From contig NZ_RQHS01000010.1 of NCBI RefSeq assembly GCF_004770895.1, positions 124,001 to 188,000 on the forward strand: DNA of 64,000 nt, given 5' to 3'. This DNA is from Leptospira dzoumogneensis. Lineage in GTDB: Bacteria; Spirochaetota; Leptospiria; Leptospirales; Leptospiraceae. The notes beneath the pieces were generated by a model. That model saw nothing but the letters and a program-made list of their open reading frames with translations. It did not search any database and had not been told where the DNA came from. The stretch's first letter is position 1; each line of letters begins with the position of its first letter. The translations under genes were made by a program, and so were the position numbers. Shown here in pieces: positions 47,154 to 56,343 of this stretch.

Positions 47154-48532
47154 ACTTCTCCAGTTTCCTTATTAGAAAGGAATTCCTTTAGCTGACGGAT
47201 ACTCATCTTCTCGTTGTATTTCTTTTCTACAAGCTGGAAGAGGGTATCGTCTATCTTTTTTGCTAAAAAATTGTCCCGGTAAGTTTCCAGAAGTTTACCT
47301 TTTTCCAATTCTTTTTTAAAATCGGCGTCAGGCATACCATATCTTGAGGCAAGGGTCGAGATTTCGCGGTCGAAATCCTCGTCCGTCAAAACAATATTTT
47401 CGGTAGAAGCCAGTTTCTGTCTGGAGAAATAGCCTTTCAGTCTATTTTCTGCGATGGTTTTGAAGGAACCCATTACTTCTTCTAAAGGTTTTCCTACCAT
47501 TTCTGCATATTTTTCGATACTCGGGATCTGTTCTTTAGGAATTCTGGCCTGCCCTCTTCCCAAAACATCCTGCATCATATTTTGATACACATGCTCTGAT
47601 TCTTCAGTAAGATAGGATTCAGGGAATACAAACTTGGAATCCGCTACCAGTTCCTTGTAGATCTCTTCCATCTTCTTATTTTTTACGGCTTCCGTATAAT
47701 TCTTTTGTAGATCGGTTTTCACCTTATCTTTCAAAACTTGAAGAGAAGAAGAACCATCGTATTCGCTCGCAAGATCATCGTCCAATTCGGGGAGAACTTC
47801 TTTATAGATCGCCTTTAAGGTCATGGCGAATTCCATCTTCTTGCCGGCCAGATCTTCTCTCGGATAATCGCTCGGGTAAGTATAAGAGAAGTTCTTAGTC
47901 TCTCCTGTTTTAATACCGTACAGGTTGTCGTCAAAACCGGGAAGATTATTAGCTTCTCCTAATTTATAATCGCTTGAACCGTTTTTAGCGTTCTTAGGTT
48001 CCTGCCCGTCTTCCTTCACTTCGAATTCCATGTCCACGATATCGCCGTTCTCGGCTCCTTCGCTCGGCTCTCTCAGAAGTTTTCTGGCAAGTTGTTTACG
48101 AACGAACTGAAGCTCTTCAGTGATATCCTCGTCGGTCACTTGTACTTCAGGAAGTTTGATCTTGATCTTTTTATATTTCCCCAAGGAAACTTCCGGATCA
48201 GTATCATAGACCGCGGTTGCCACTAAACTTTTTTCAGGAACATAGTCCTCTACGGTAAATTTAGGGAAACGTACAATCTTGTGTTCCAGTTTCCCGGAAA
48301 GTTCGCTTACGGTTTCTAATAATAGAAGATTGATTGCGTCGTTTGCTACCGAGTCTCCCAAATGGCGTTTTACCATTTCGATCGGTGCTTTTCCGGGACG
48401 AAAGCCCGGGATCTTGAGATCCTTTTGTTTTTCTTTATATGTCTTTTCGAACGCCTTTTCCAGATCGTTCTTATCAAAGGTTAACTTAAGGTCTACGGAT
48501 GCGTTTTGATTTTTCTTTGTCTTGAATTCCAT
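47144..48532 (-). CDS. tig: Trigger factor (ribosome-bound chaperone)
   Basis: 462 aa. Ribosome-binding tail motif is close to GFRPGKAP ([13 protein letters not shown] at about 43). A PPIase-like domain ([18 protein letters not shown]..., [29 protein letters not shown]) and the long C-terminal helical arm follow. First gene of the tig-clpP-clpX operon. ATG 48532; tRNA-Gly lies just upstream. Confidence 0.93.
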   Translation of the reverse strand: MEFKTKKNQNASVDLKLTFDKNDLEKAFEKTYKEKQKDLKIPGFRPGKAPIEMVKRHLGDSVANDAINLLLLETVSELSGKLEHKIVRFPKFTVEDYVPEKSLVATAVYDTDPEVSLGKYKKIKIKLPEVQVTDEDITEELQFVRKQLARKLLREPSEGAENGDIVDMEFEVKEDGQEPKNAKNGSSDYKLGEANNLPGFDDNLYGIKTGETKNFSYTYPSDYPREDLAGKKMEFAMTLKAIYKEVLPELDDDLASEYDGSSSLQVLKDKVKTDLQKNYTEAVKNKKMEEIYKELVADSKFVFPESYLTEESEHVYQNMMQDVLGRGQARIPKEQIPSIEKYAEMVGKPLEEVMGSFKTIAENRLKGYFSRQKLASTENIVLTDEDFDREISTLASRYGMPDADFKKELEKGKLLETYRDNFLAKKIDDTLFQLVEKKYNEKMSIRQLKEFLSNKETGEVWQ

Positions 48533-48569
48533 GGTCTTAGAAGACAGAAGGCGGAGGACGACTTCTGTA

Positions 48570-48642
<73 letters not shown>

Positions 48643-48703
48643 TGGTTGGTAGAACCATGATTTCTCTCTCGGACCCCATGTAAATCGGTTTTTAATCGGA
48701 AAC

Positions 48704-49315
48704 TTAGGACTTTGGAGGCCTTAAATCCTCCGGAGAATTCAGATTAATAAAGGAGGATTTTTCCATCTCAGGAACATCCAAAAGGCTAGGATTTCCTCTT
48801 TGGACTAAAAGTTTGGGAGAAACGGAATTTAAGACTCCTTTTTCGAATTCTTGGAATAAAAACCGTAAGTATTCCAAAGAATAAAGACCGCATAACGGTT
48901 CAATTCCTTCTTCCGTTCGGTAAAAAACCCCCGAACCGATTATCTCATTTTTGGAATATAGCCTAGCTAAAGTTTTGATCCTCATATAAGGAAGATCGAC
49001 CGCTAAGATTAAAAAATTTTTTATATTCGGATCGTTTTGGAAAAGAAGAAATGAACTGAAAATACCCTGCAAAGGACCTTGTAAGTTTGAGATCGAGTCG
49101 GAAACAAGAAACTCGTTCGGAACATGTTTGGAATATTCTTCTCTTTGTTCTTCTCGAATGGAAACAAGAACGTTCTTACATAAGAATTTTAGTTTTTTAT
49201 AAGATTCTAAAAGAAAGAATTTTTGGCTTTTGAGAGATAGAAAGGATTTATCCCTTCCCATTCTGGAACTATTACCACCTGCGAGTACGATCCCAACGGA
49301 ATCAATGGCTCTCAT
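48704..49315 (-). CDS. mobA: Molybdenum cofactor guanylyltransferase MobA
   Basis: 203 aa nucleotidyltransferase. N-terminal VGIVLAGGNSSRMGRDKSFL is the LAGGxSxRMGxDK motif of MobA; the aspartate for metal is in ILAVDLPYM. It links GMP to molybdopterin. It overlaps moaE by 14 nt and is last in the moaA-moaD-moaE-mobA series on the minus strand. Confidence 0.9.
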   Translation of the reverse strand: MRAIDSVGIVLAGGNSSRMGRDKSFLSLKSQKFFLLESYKKLKFLCKNVLVSIREEQREEYSKHVPNEFLVSDSISNLQGPLQGIFSSFLLFQNDPNIKNFLILAVDLPYMRIKTLARLYSKNEIIGSGVFYRTEEGIEPLCGLYSLEYLRFLFQEFEKGVLNSVSPKLLVQRGNPSLLDVPEMEKSSFINLNSPEDLRPPKS

Positions 49316-49739
49316 GTACGCAGCCCTTCGACCACTCGGAAGAACCGTCTATATAAAATTCCTTTTTCCAGATCGGGACCTCGTGTTTGACTCGGTCTAT
49401 AATATAACGGTTGGAGTCATAAGCTTCTGCCCTATGTATCGAGCCTGTTTCTACGATCACTGCAATCTCGGAAATTTCTAATTTTCCGACTCTATGTATA
49501 CAGTTTGCATGAAGAAGGTCCCATTTTTTTCGAGCATCTGCAAGAATGGATCGGATCATCTCATCTGCCATGGGAGCATATGCTTCATACTCAAGATGTG
49601 TCACCTTCTTCCCTTCGTTTAGATTTCGAACGATCCCGGAAAATACCACAAAACCACCCATCTCGGGAATATCAGGCAACTCGGAAGAAACAAAAATGGG
49701 AGAAGAAAAAATATGGGAAGAAGTTCCTAAAACGGACAT
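49302..49739 (-). CDS. moaE: Molybdopterin synthase catalytic subunit MoaE
   Basis: About 145 aa starting at MSVLGTSSH (ATG 49739, directly after the moaD stop). Signatures: GGFVVFSGIVRNLNEGKKVTHLEYEAYAPMA, HRVGKLEISEIAVIVETGSIHRAEAY, and the catalytic-lysine region VPIWKKEFYIDG. A longer frame (from 49772) is in the moaD coding sequence and is not needed. Confidence 0.9.
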   Translation of the reverse strand: MSVLGTSSHIFSSPIFVSSELPDIPEMGGFVVFSGIVRNLNEGKKVTHLEYEAYAPMADEMIRSILADARKKWDLLHANCIHRVGKLEISEIAVIVETGSIHRAEAYDSNRYIIDRVKHEVPIWKKEFYIDGSSEWSKGCVHESH

Positions 49740-49740
49740 A

Positions 49741-49983
49741 TCAACCGCCGCTAGAAGGAGGAAGTACCGCAACGACTGAACCTTCCTTTAAAACAAAATC
49801 ATCACCTACGATGGATTGGTTCACAGCGAATCTGCTTACCTTTAAAATAGATTCGGAGCTTGGATTTGTATGAGTAAGAATTTTACGAAGATTTAAAATA
49901 GAATCTCCTTCTGAGACCTCTATTCTTTTTAGATCCGGAAAATGATCTTTGACTGCGGCAAAAAACAAAAGTTGAATATCCAT
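49741..49983 (-). CDS. moaD: Molybdopterin synthase sulfur carrier subunit MoaD
   Basis: 80 aa ubiquitin-like protein ending ...VVAVLPPSSGG, whose C-terminal Gly-Gly is adenylated and thiocarboxylated. The start abuts the moaA stop (0-nt gap), and moaE follows after 1 nt. Confidence 0.92.
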   Translation of the reverse strand: MDIQLLFFAAVKDHFPDLKRIEVSEGDSILNLRKILTHTNPSSESILKVSRFAVNQSIVGDDFVLKEGSVVAVLPPSSGG

Positions 49984-50946
49984 CTATCCGCCTATATATT
50001 TCATAGAAAGTTCACTTCCGGTAAACTCGTTTTTTTTGGTTTTCATCGCAAGATCCAAAGAATGTTCTAACTCTGATCCATCTTCTGAAACAGGAAAAGA
50101 ACGGAAATCGCTTAAACATCCGTAAATTTTTCCCAAATGATCCATCCTAAGACGATTACAACCGTCGCAAAAAGGTTCCGTATGATTCGCTATGATCCCG
50201 AATCTATAGTTTTCGGAAGTGCGGTAGTATTTTGCAGTGGATTCGATCGGAGTGATCTCCGGCTCAAAATCAAATTCTTGGTTTAACTCCTCTTTTATTT
50301 TTGCAGCGGAGAAGAATAACTCGGAATGTTTTGCCCTAAGAGGGCCCATCTTCATTAATTCCAAATAACGGATCGGAAGATTTCTTTCTCCTGCCCACTG
50401 AAGAAGTGGACGGATCTGTTCTTCATTATAACCTTTTAATACGGTGCAGTTTAGTTTTACTTCCAACCCTTCTTGGACTGCCTCTTCTATCCTATTTAAT
50501 AAGCGAAGTACGGGAAGATTTTTGCCGGAGATAAGAGAAAAGGATTCTTGAGAAAGTGAATCCAAGGAGAAGTTCATTCTGTCAAGACCGGCAAGTTTTA
50601 GATCTTTAATAAGACCGTCGCGAAAAAATCCGTTGGAGGTCAGAGCAATATTCGGGATCTTCTCCTCTTTAGCAACTCGCACAAGACTAGGCAGATCTTT
50701 ATGAAGAGTCGGCTCTCCTCCGGTCAAATGGATCTCTTTAATGGAAATTTTACGGGAAAGAAGAAGTATATTTTTACGCAGAAGTTCCGTGCTTAAGAAA
50801 GAACCGTTTGCTCCTTCTCCATTTAATGCGGTGCCGGGAGCACAATACACACAGCCGAATCCGCAAGAGGATGTAACACTCACTCTAAGAACTTCGAATT
50901 TTCGACCGTAAACATCCACGATGCCAAGCTTACCATACCCGGACAC
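49984..50946 (-). CDS. moaA: GTP 3',8-cyclase MoaA (radical SAM)
   Basis: 320 aa. Radical SAM cluster Cys28, Cys32, Cys35 in SCGFGCVYCAPG; second cluster in PFCDGCNRLRMDHLGKIYGCLSDF; C-terminal Gly-Gly (KYIGG) that inserts in the active site. Catalyses the first step of molybdenum cofactor synthesis. moaC, its partner, is not in the window. Confidence 0.93.
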   Translation of the reverse strand: MSGYGKLGIVDVYGRKFEVLRVSVTSSCGFGCVYCAPGTALNGEGANGSFLSTELLRKNILLLSRKISIKEIHLTGGEPTLHKDLPSLVRVAKEEKIPNIALTSNGFFRDGLIKDLKLAGLDRMNFSLDSLSQESFSLISGKNLPVLRLLNRIEEAVQEGLEVKLNCTVLKGYNEEQIRPLLQWAGERNLPIRYLELMKMGPLRAKHSELFFSAAKIKEELNQEFDFEPEITPIESTAKYYRTSENYRFGIIANHTEPFCDGCNRLRMDHLGKIYGCLSDFRSFPVSEDGSELEHSLDLAMKTKKNEFTGSELSMKYIGG

Positions 50947-51006
50947 TTATGAAAGCCAATTAAAAAGTCTTGTCGGACATGCGAAAATATAAGATCCTTC
51001 CTCTAG

Positions 51007-52065
51007 ATGAGTCCGGAACAGAAAAAGTATTTTTCCAGACAAACTAAACTGCCGTTTTTTGGAGAATCCGGTCAAAAGACACTTCTCCAAAAATCAGCAT
51101 TGGTGATCGGTCTCGGAGGTTTAGGCTCCCCCGCTTCTTTGCATTTAGCGACTGCAGGAGTAGGAAGGCTCGGTCTTTGGGACTTTGATGTAGTCGAACT
51201 AAGCAATCTACATAGGCAAACTGCATTCACTCTTTCTGATATTGGTAAAAAAAAGACGGATACAACCAAGGAATATATCCAAGCAAGAGTTCCCGGAATA
51301 GAGATCGAAACATTCACCGAAATTTTTTCGGAAAGAATAGATCCAAGTATATTCAAAAATTACGATATTATCTTGGATTGTACGGATCAAATCCAGGCCA
51401 AATATACGATCAATCGATTCTGTATCCAAAATTTCAGGCCTCTTGTCGCTGCTTCCGTTTTTAGGACAAGCGCTCAAATTGCGATCTTCTCCCCTCATGG
51501 AAAACCTTGTTATAAATGTTTGTATCCGAATTTAGAAGGATCCGAACTTCTTTCCTGCGAAGACGGAGGGGTTTTAGGAGTACAAACTGCAATCGCAGGT
51601 TTATACCAGGCTTCTTTTGCGATCCAATACCTGCTCTTCCCGGATAAGTCCCCGACTCATTCCACATTCCAATTGGAATGGGAATCTCCACTTTTGTACG
51701 AAACTTTTTTAGAAGCGGATCCAAATTGTACGGAATGTGGTTCCGGTAAAAGAGAAGAAACTCTCAGAGATGAGATCGATCTAAAAGATTGGAAAGAATG
51801 GAAGAAGGACCCGAAATATATTCTGTTAGATGTAAGAGAATTGGAAGAAAGAAAAGAGACTCCGATTGGAAATTCTATATTCTCTCCTCTTTCAGAACTC
51901 TCCATAAATACTGCATCTGATCTTTCTAAAGAAAAAATTTATATTACAATTTGTGAATCCGGGATCCGGTCCAAAAAAGCGGCCAAGATCTTAAAGGAAG
52001 CTGGACTCACTGCTTATTCCCTACAAGGAGGAAGAAAAATTTTAGTCTTAGAAGAGATCCTTTAA
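51007..52065 (+). CDS. moeB: MoeB/ThiF-type adenylyltransferase with C-terminal rhodanese domain
   Basis: 352 aa E1-like enzyme. ATP-binding GLGGLGSPASLHLATAGVGRLGLWDFDVVELSNLHRQ, Cys in LDCTDQIQAKY, and zinc cysteines CYKCLYP and CTECGSG. Residues about 258-352 are a rhodanese domain with Cys in ITICESGIRSKKAA. The combination activates the MoaD Gly-Gly end and donates sulfur. Divergent from moaA with a 60-nt shared promoter gap. The end overlaps the next gene convergently by 4 nt. Confidence 0.87.
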   Translation: MSPEQKKYFSRQTKLPFFGESGQKTLLQKSALVIGLGGLGSPASLHLATAGVGRLGLWDFDVVELSNLHRQTAFTLSDIGKKKTDTTKEYIQARVPGIEIETFTEIFSERIDPSIFKNYDIILDCTDQIQAKYTINRFCIQNFRPLVAASVFRTSAQIAIFSPHGKPCYKCLYPNLEGSELLSCEDGGVLGVQTAIAGLYQASFAIQYLLFPDKSPTHSTFQLEWESPLLYETFLEADPNCTECGSGKREETLRDEIDLKDWKEWKKDPKYILLDVRELEERKETPIGNSIFSPLSELSINTASDLSKEKIYITICESGIRSKKAAKILKEAGLTAYSLQGGRKILVLEEIL

Positions 52066-52646
52066 AAATCGAATTCCATTCTTCTCGCGGTAAACTCTGC
52101 GATTTTCCTGCCTACCAATTTTTCGACCAAATGCAAAGACATTAAAATCCCTCTAGAAACTCCTCCGGAGGTGAGAATATGTCCATGATCTATAAATTTT
52201 TCGTTCACTACTTTTTTGATCTTAGGATAGTTTTTACGAAGAGTCTCTTGGTCCATCCAATGAGTAGTTACTTCCATCTCGTCAAGGATCCCTGCCTCTG
52301 CGAGTAAGAATGCACCTGTGCAGATAGAAGCTAAGATCTTTACCTTGGGCTCCATCTCTTTGATCCAATGGATCAATTTTTTATTATGGATCTCTATTTC
52401 TTCCGCTCCATATCCTCCAGGGATCACTAAAATATCCGGAACACCCGCTTCTTCTATGCTAAGATGAGGAAAAACAGGAAATCGATTGCGAGCGTGTAAT
52501 AACTCCTTCTTCTCCGCAACTATGGAAACTTTGAATAATTTCTCCTTATTTTCATTCTCAGTGATGGAGAAAACTTCGTAAGGACCGGAAAGATCCAAAA
52601 CTTCCACTTCGTTAAATGCCAATATATGAACGGAGATCTGTTCCAT
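52062..52646 (-). CDS. DJ-1/PfpI family protein
   Basis: 194 aa with the flavodoxin-like DJ-1/PfpI fold. Glu in FNEVEVLDLSGPYEVF, Cys nucleophile in ILASICTGAFLLAEAG, His in VTTHWMDQETL. Family members are proteases, glyoxalases or isonitrile hydratases; this subtype (CTGAF, THW) is close to isonitrile hydratase/AraC-associated GATase1 domains without an HTH. ATG 52646. Confidence 0.82.
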   Translation of the reverse strand: MEQISVHILAFNEVEVLDLSGPYEVFSITENENKEKLFKVSIVAEKKELLHARNRFPVFPHLSIEEAGVPDILVIPGGYGAEEIEIHNKKLIHWIKEMEPKVKILASICTGAFLLAEAGILDEMEVTTHWMDQETLRKNYPKIKKVVNEKFIDHGHILTSGGVSRGILMSLHLVEKLVGRKIAEFTARRMEFDF

Positions 52647-52722
52647 AATTCCTCTTTCGTCACATTCTTAACTACAAACGAATTCGAAAATACTTTCCCA
52701 AAAAGTGCTTGCTTATTTCAAA

Positions 52723-52744
52723 TATATAACCATATGGTTATATA
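52723..52744. promoter_or_regulatory. 22-bp perfect palindrome, operator of the ArsR gene
   Basis: TATATAACCAT (52723-52733) and ATGGTTATATA (52734-52744) form one perfect palindrome ending 4 nt before ATG 52749. ArsR-type repressors linked to SRPBCC genes commonly control their own promoter through such a site. Its closeness to the start would block transcription and loading. Confidence 0.85.
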
Positions 52745-52748
52745 AAAT

Positions 52749-53129
52749 ATGAATCATGCACTTAGTCAGTCGGCTCGATTGGACGTAACTTTTGCGGCCC
52801 TCTCAGACCCTACCAGAAGGGCGATCCTGGCACGTTTAGCGAATGGAGAGGTTTCCGTAATGGATTTGGCTAAACCTTTTTCCATGAGCCAACCCGCAAT
52901 TTCTAAACATCTGAAGGTTTTAGAAAAAGCGGGACTCATCTCGGGAATCAAGGATGCCCAAAAAAGATTACGCAAACTAGAAGCCAAACCGTTGGAAGAA
53001 GCTACTGAATGGCTGGAAAATTATAGGAAATTCTGGGAAGGAAGATTCAATCGATTGGATTCACTGATTGAAGAATTAAAACTTTCTAAACGACCTTCCC
53101 CAAAACATAAGAATAAAAAAGGAGAATAG
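52749..53129 (+). CDS. ArsR-family transcriptional repressor
   Basis: 126 aa winged helix: DVTFAALSDPTRRAILARLANGEVSVMDLAKPFSMSQPAISKHLKVLEKAGLI. The recognition helix is SQPAISKHLKVLE. No metal-binding ELCVCDL cysteines, so it does not sense metals in the ArsR manner. It is the SdpR/SRPBCC-linked type. The next gene starts 1 nt after its stop. Confidence 0.88.
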   Translation: MNHALSQSARLDVTFAALSDPTRRAILARLANGEVSVMDLAKPFSMSQPAISKHLKVLEKAGLISGIKDAQKRLRKLEAKPLEEATEWLENYRKFWEGRFNRLDSLIEELKLSKRPSPKHKNKKGE

Positions 53130-53130
53130 A

Positions 53131-53631
53131 ATGAGCAGCTTTGTTGGAACCTTAAAGGTAGAGGCTAAAGGAGACAGGGAGATCGTAATGACCCGGGAAT
53201 TTAATGCAGGGAAAGATCTGGTATTCGAATGTTTTACGAAACCTGAATTGATCAAACGCTGGTTATACGGTCCGGACGGCTGGAGTTTGGATGTATGTAC
53301 AGTAGATCTGAAAGTCGGTGGAAAATATAGATACGTTTGGAAATATCTAAAAGATGGATCTATAATGGGGGCTGGAGGGAGTTATAAAGAAATTTCAGGA
53401 CCGGATAAATTAGTTCAGACTGAATCTTTTGATGAAGCTTGGTATCCTGGAGAAGCTCTGCTCACTACAACCTTTGTTGAAAAATCCGGAACAACATTTG
53501 TTACGATCAATATTCTGTACGAAACCAAAGAAGGAAGAGATACGGTCGTCAAATCTCCAATGGAAGGCGGGGCTTCTCAAAGTTATAATCGTCTGGAAAC
53601 TTTACTCAACACTCTGACTCAAAACTCATAA
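53131..53631 (+). CDS. SRPBCC / AHSA1-like domain protein
   Basis: 166 aa START-fold protein: MTREFNAGKDLVFECFTKPELIKRWLYGPDGWSLDVCTVDLKVGGKYRYVWKYLKDGS, then PDKLVQTESFDEAWYPGEALLTTTFVEKSGTTFVTINILYETKEGRDTVV. Typical partner of ArsR repressors in many bacteria; ligand not known. Confidence 0.85.
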   Translation: MSSFVGTLKVEAKGDREIVMTREFNAGKDLVFECFTKPELIKRWLYGPDGWSLDVCTVDLKVGGKYRYVWKYLKDGSIMGAGGSYKEISGPDKLVQTESFDEAWYPGEALLTTTFVEKSGTTFVTINILYETKEGRDTVVKSPMEGGASQSYNRLETLLNTLTQNS

Positions 53632-53643
53632 GGAAAAATAAGA

Positions 53644-54039
53644 ATGAATCCTAAAACTAAATCCATATTAAAAAGTATAGGCGCCGTATTTACAGGAATT
53701 TTAATAAACGTTATTCCTGCTATAGCGATCGATGCAATATTACATATTACGAATTGTTATCCTCCTATGGGAGAAAGAATGTCCGATAACCTATTCATTC
53801 TCGCGATCTCTTACCGTTTGGCTCTTGCGATCTTAGGAGGGTTTTACACCGCGAAACTTTCTCCTTATAGTCCGATCGGCCACGTTATCGTATTAGGTGT
53901 GATAGGCACAATCGCAAGCACATTAGGCCATATCCAAATGGGAGATCAGGGGCCTGCTTGGTATTCTATCGGACTCATAGTAATTTCTATCCCTCTCTCC
54001 TGGCTGGGTGGATTTATTTATCTAAAACGAAGAGGATAA
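53644..54039 (+). CDS. Small hypothetical membrane protein of the ArsR operon
   Basis: 131 aa, four hydrophobic segments (IGAVFTGILINVIPAIAIDAI, RLALAILGGFYTAKL, GHVIVLGVIGTIASTLG, SIGLIVISIPLSWLGGFIY). Twelve nt after the SRPBCC gene with AAGGAAAAATA before the ATG. Third gene of the operon; function unknown. Confidence 0.65.
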   Translation: MNPKTKSILKSIGAVFTGILINVIPAIAIDAILHITNCYPPMGERMSDNLFILAISYRLALAILGGFYTAKLSPYSPIGHVIVLGVIGTIASTLGHIQMGDQGPAWYSIGLIVISIPLSWLGGFIYLKRRG

Positions 54040-54098
54040 GTTCGGTCTATCTTGGCAAAGATCCGCCGACAGAGCCGTGATCGCAGGCGCTTCGCGGA

Positions 54099-56246
54099 TC
54101 ATTTGCTTAAAGAAACTGGAATACCGCTGAATGCTGCGTTTCCGGAAAGTTCATCCAAGACCTGATCATCGGTCAAATCGTTGATACTCGAACCCGCAAA
54201 TTTGGAAGCAACTTGGAGAGAGACTCCTTCTTTTGCATGTCCAAACCCGTGAGGAATACTCACCACTCCCCTCATCATCTCTTCCGTGATTTCCGCAGGC
54301 AGCCGAATTTTACCGACTCTGGATTCCACAAGAACTTCCTCTTCTTCTTGAATGCCGAGTAAGTTTGCATCTTCCGGGTGGATCATGAGTGTACATCTAT
54401 CTTTTCCGGTCATTAGTTTCGGTAGATTATGCATCCATGAATTATTATTTCTTAAATGTCTTCTTCCTATTAACAAAAAGGATCCGTTCTCTTTTTTATC
54501 CGCGAGAAGTTTTTGCCCGTATTTTGCTAATCGATCTAGATCTGAAACGACTTCCTTGGGAACAAGGGCGATCATCTTATCTTCCGTCCAAAGTCTATCC
54601 GGAAAACAAGATTTCAGAGGCCCAAGATCCACTCCATGAGGACTGTTTTTCAGAAGTTCCAAACTCATCCCTACGGGAGATCCTGATTTTTCTCCGTAAG
54701 GTCCCGATTTCAAGGCGTGATCTATGATCGCTGAAGGAGTGATCTTTGTTTTGATCAATTCTTTAGGAAGAGGTTTTTCGGATTTTAAAAGTTCAATTCT
54801 TTTGGTCAGATCCGAAAAAATTTCCCAATCATGAAGCATTCCCTCTTCGGGTTCGAATGCAGGCTGGTTGTATCTTACCGTATTTCGTACCGCAAAAACA
54901 TTAAATACTAGATCGTAATGGTCATGTTCCAAAGCGGAACTAGGCGGAAGAATATAATGAGCGTGTTTTGTAGTCTCATTCAGATAAAAGTCCACACTCA
55001 CCATAAATTCCAGATTAGAGACTGCATTCTCCAATTGAGAACCGTTAGGTGTGGATAAAACCGGATTTCCTGCAGAAGTGACTAATGCCTTGATCTGACC
55101 TTGTCCCGGAGTTAAAATTTCTTCCGCAAGTGCAGCGACAGGTAATTCTTCGTTAAATTCAGGCAAATCCCTGACCCTTGAACCGTACGTATGAAAACTT
55201 CCCGGAGAACTTTTCATAACTCCCTTAGGATCTATCATATCCACTGCAGGAAGTGTGAACATTGCACCTCCTACCGAGTCCATATTTCCTGTGATACAGT
55301 TGATAGAATTGATCAGCCATTGGCAAAGTGCGCCGAATGCCTGCGTAGAAACTCCTACGCGACCATAACATACCGCTCCATTCGCATTAGAAAATTCTAG
55401 AGCGATACGTTCTACGGCTTCCACCGAGATCCCGGTCAGTTTTTGTGTTTCATTTGCAGGATATTGAGAAGAGACAGATCTTAGTTTTAATAAATCTTCT
55501 TCTTTGATCAAGGAATTTTTCTTAGTTAAGTTTTTCTTGAATAATACATCTATAATAGAAAGTAAGAAAAAAGCGTCCGTTCCTGGAACGATAAAATGAT
55601 GTTCGTCCGCATGGACCGCGGTTTCCGTTTTTCTTGGATCGATTACTACGTATTTTCCACCTCTTTCCTGGATCTCTTTGAGTCTCTTTTTTACATCCGG
55701 AACGGTCATTAAACTTCCGTTAGATGCGAATGGATTCCCGCCTAAGATCAAAAAGAAATTTGTCCTGTCTATATCCGGGATCGGGACTAGTAGTTGGTGA
55801 CCGAACATCCAATAAGAAAGCAATTGGTGAGGAAGTTGGTCTACTGAAGTAGCAGAATAATTATTTTTAGTCCTAAGCCTTCCGATAAACCTTTGGCCGA
55901 ATAACATGGAACCGTAATTATGAACGCTTGGATTTCCGCTATATACCGCGATGGAATCGTTTCCGTATTTATTTTGGATCTCTACAAGTTTTGTAGCGAT
56001 ATCAGTGAGAGCTGTGACCCAGTCTACCTTCTCCCATCCTTTTTCTGTACGTTTTAATGGAAATTTAAGTCTATCAGGATCTTCGTATAAATTTTTAAGT
56101 TCGGGTCCTTTGGCACATAGATGGCCTCTGCTGAACTTGTCCTCTTTATCTCCTCTGACTGCGACGACTATATTGTCCTCTATCTCTAGTCTGAGTCCGC
56201 ACATAGCTTCGCATAAAGTACATGATCTATAATGTTGGCGTACCAT
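54099..56246 (-). CDS. Molybdopterin oxidoreductase (formate dehydrogenase/nitrate reductase superfamily)
   Basis: 715 aa. The N-terminal [4Fe-4S] motif is RSCTLCEAMCGLRLEIEDN...GHLCAKGPEL. The Mo-bis-MGD core follows (VYSGNPSVHNYG, FILGGNPFASNGSLMTVPDVKKRLKEI, VVIDPRKTETA, GTDAFFLLSII). The C-terminal dinucleotide-binding domain has RRHLRNNNSWMHN, MIHPEDANLLGI. No twin-arginine signal is seen, so it is cytoplasmic. It sits close to the moa/mob genes and would be their client. The axial ligand to Mo is not obvious. Confidence 0.88.
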   Translation of the reverse strand: MVRQHYRSCTLCEAMCGLRLEIEDNIVVAVRGDKEDKFSRGHLCAKGPELKNLYEDPDRLKFPLKRTEKGWEKVDWVTALTDIATKLVEIQNKYGNDSIAVYSGNPSVHNYGSMLFGQRFIGRLRTKNNYSATSVDQLPHQLLSYWMFGHQLLVPIPDIDRTNFFLILGGNPFASNGSLMTVPDVKKRLKEIQERGGKYVVIDPRKTETAVHADEHHFIVPGTDAFFLLSIIDVLFKKNLTKKNSLIKEEDLLKLRSVSSQYPANETQKLTGISVEAVERIALEFSNANGAVCYGRVGVSTQAFGALCQWLINSINCITGNMDSVGGAMFTLPAVDMIDPKGVMKSSPGSFHTYGSRVRDLPEFNEELPVAALAEEILTPGQGQIKALVTSAGNPVLSTPNGSQLENAVSNLEFMVSVDFYLNETTKHAHYILPPSSALEHDHYDLVFNVFAVRNTVRYNQPAFEPEEGMLHDWEIFSDLTKRIELLKSEKPLPKELIKTKITPSAIIDHALKSGPYGEKSGSPVGMSLELLKNSPHGVDLGPLKSCFPDRLWTEDKMIALVPKEVVSDLDRLAKYGQKLLADKKENGSFLLIGRRHLRNNNSWMHNLPKLMTGKDRCTLMIHPEDANLLGIQEEEEVLVESRVGKIRLPAEITEEMMRGVVSIPHGFGHAKEGVSLQVASKFAGSSINDLTDDQVLDELSGNAAFSGIPVSLSK

Positions 56247-56343
56247 CTCTTGCCCCTGTCCCAGGAAGGAGTTATCTCCTATCCGAAATCAGAAAGCAAG
56301 CATTTACGAATATTAGCGGACTTTATATAATTGGAGGCTCGAA

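Noticed and set aside
49230..49873. Plus-strand frames opposite mobA, moaE and moaD
   Set aside because: They are antisense to clearly conserved molybdenum-cofactor genes.
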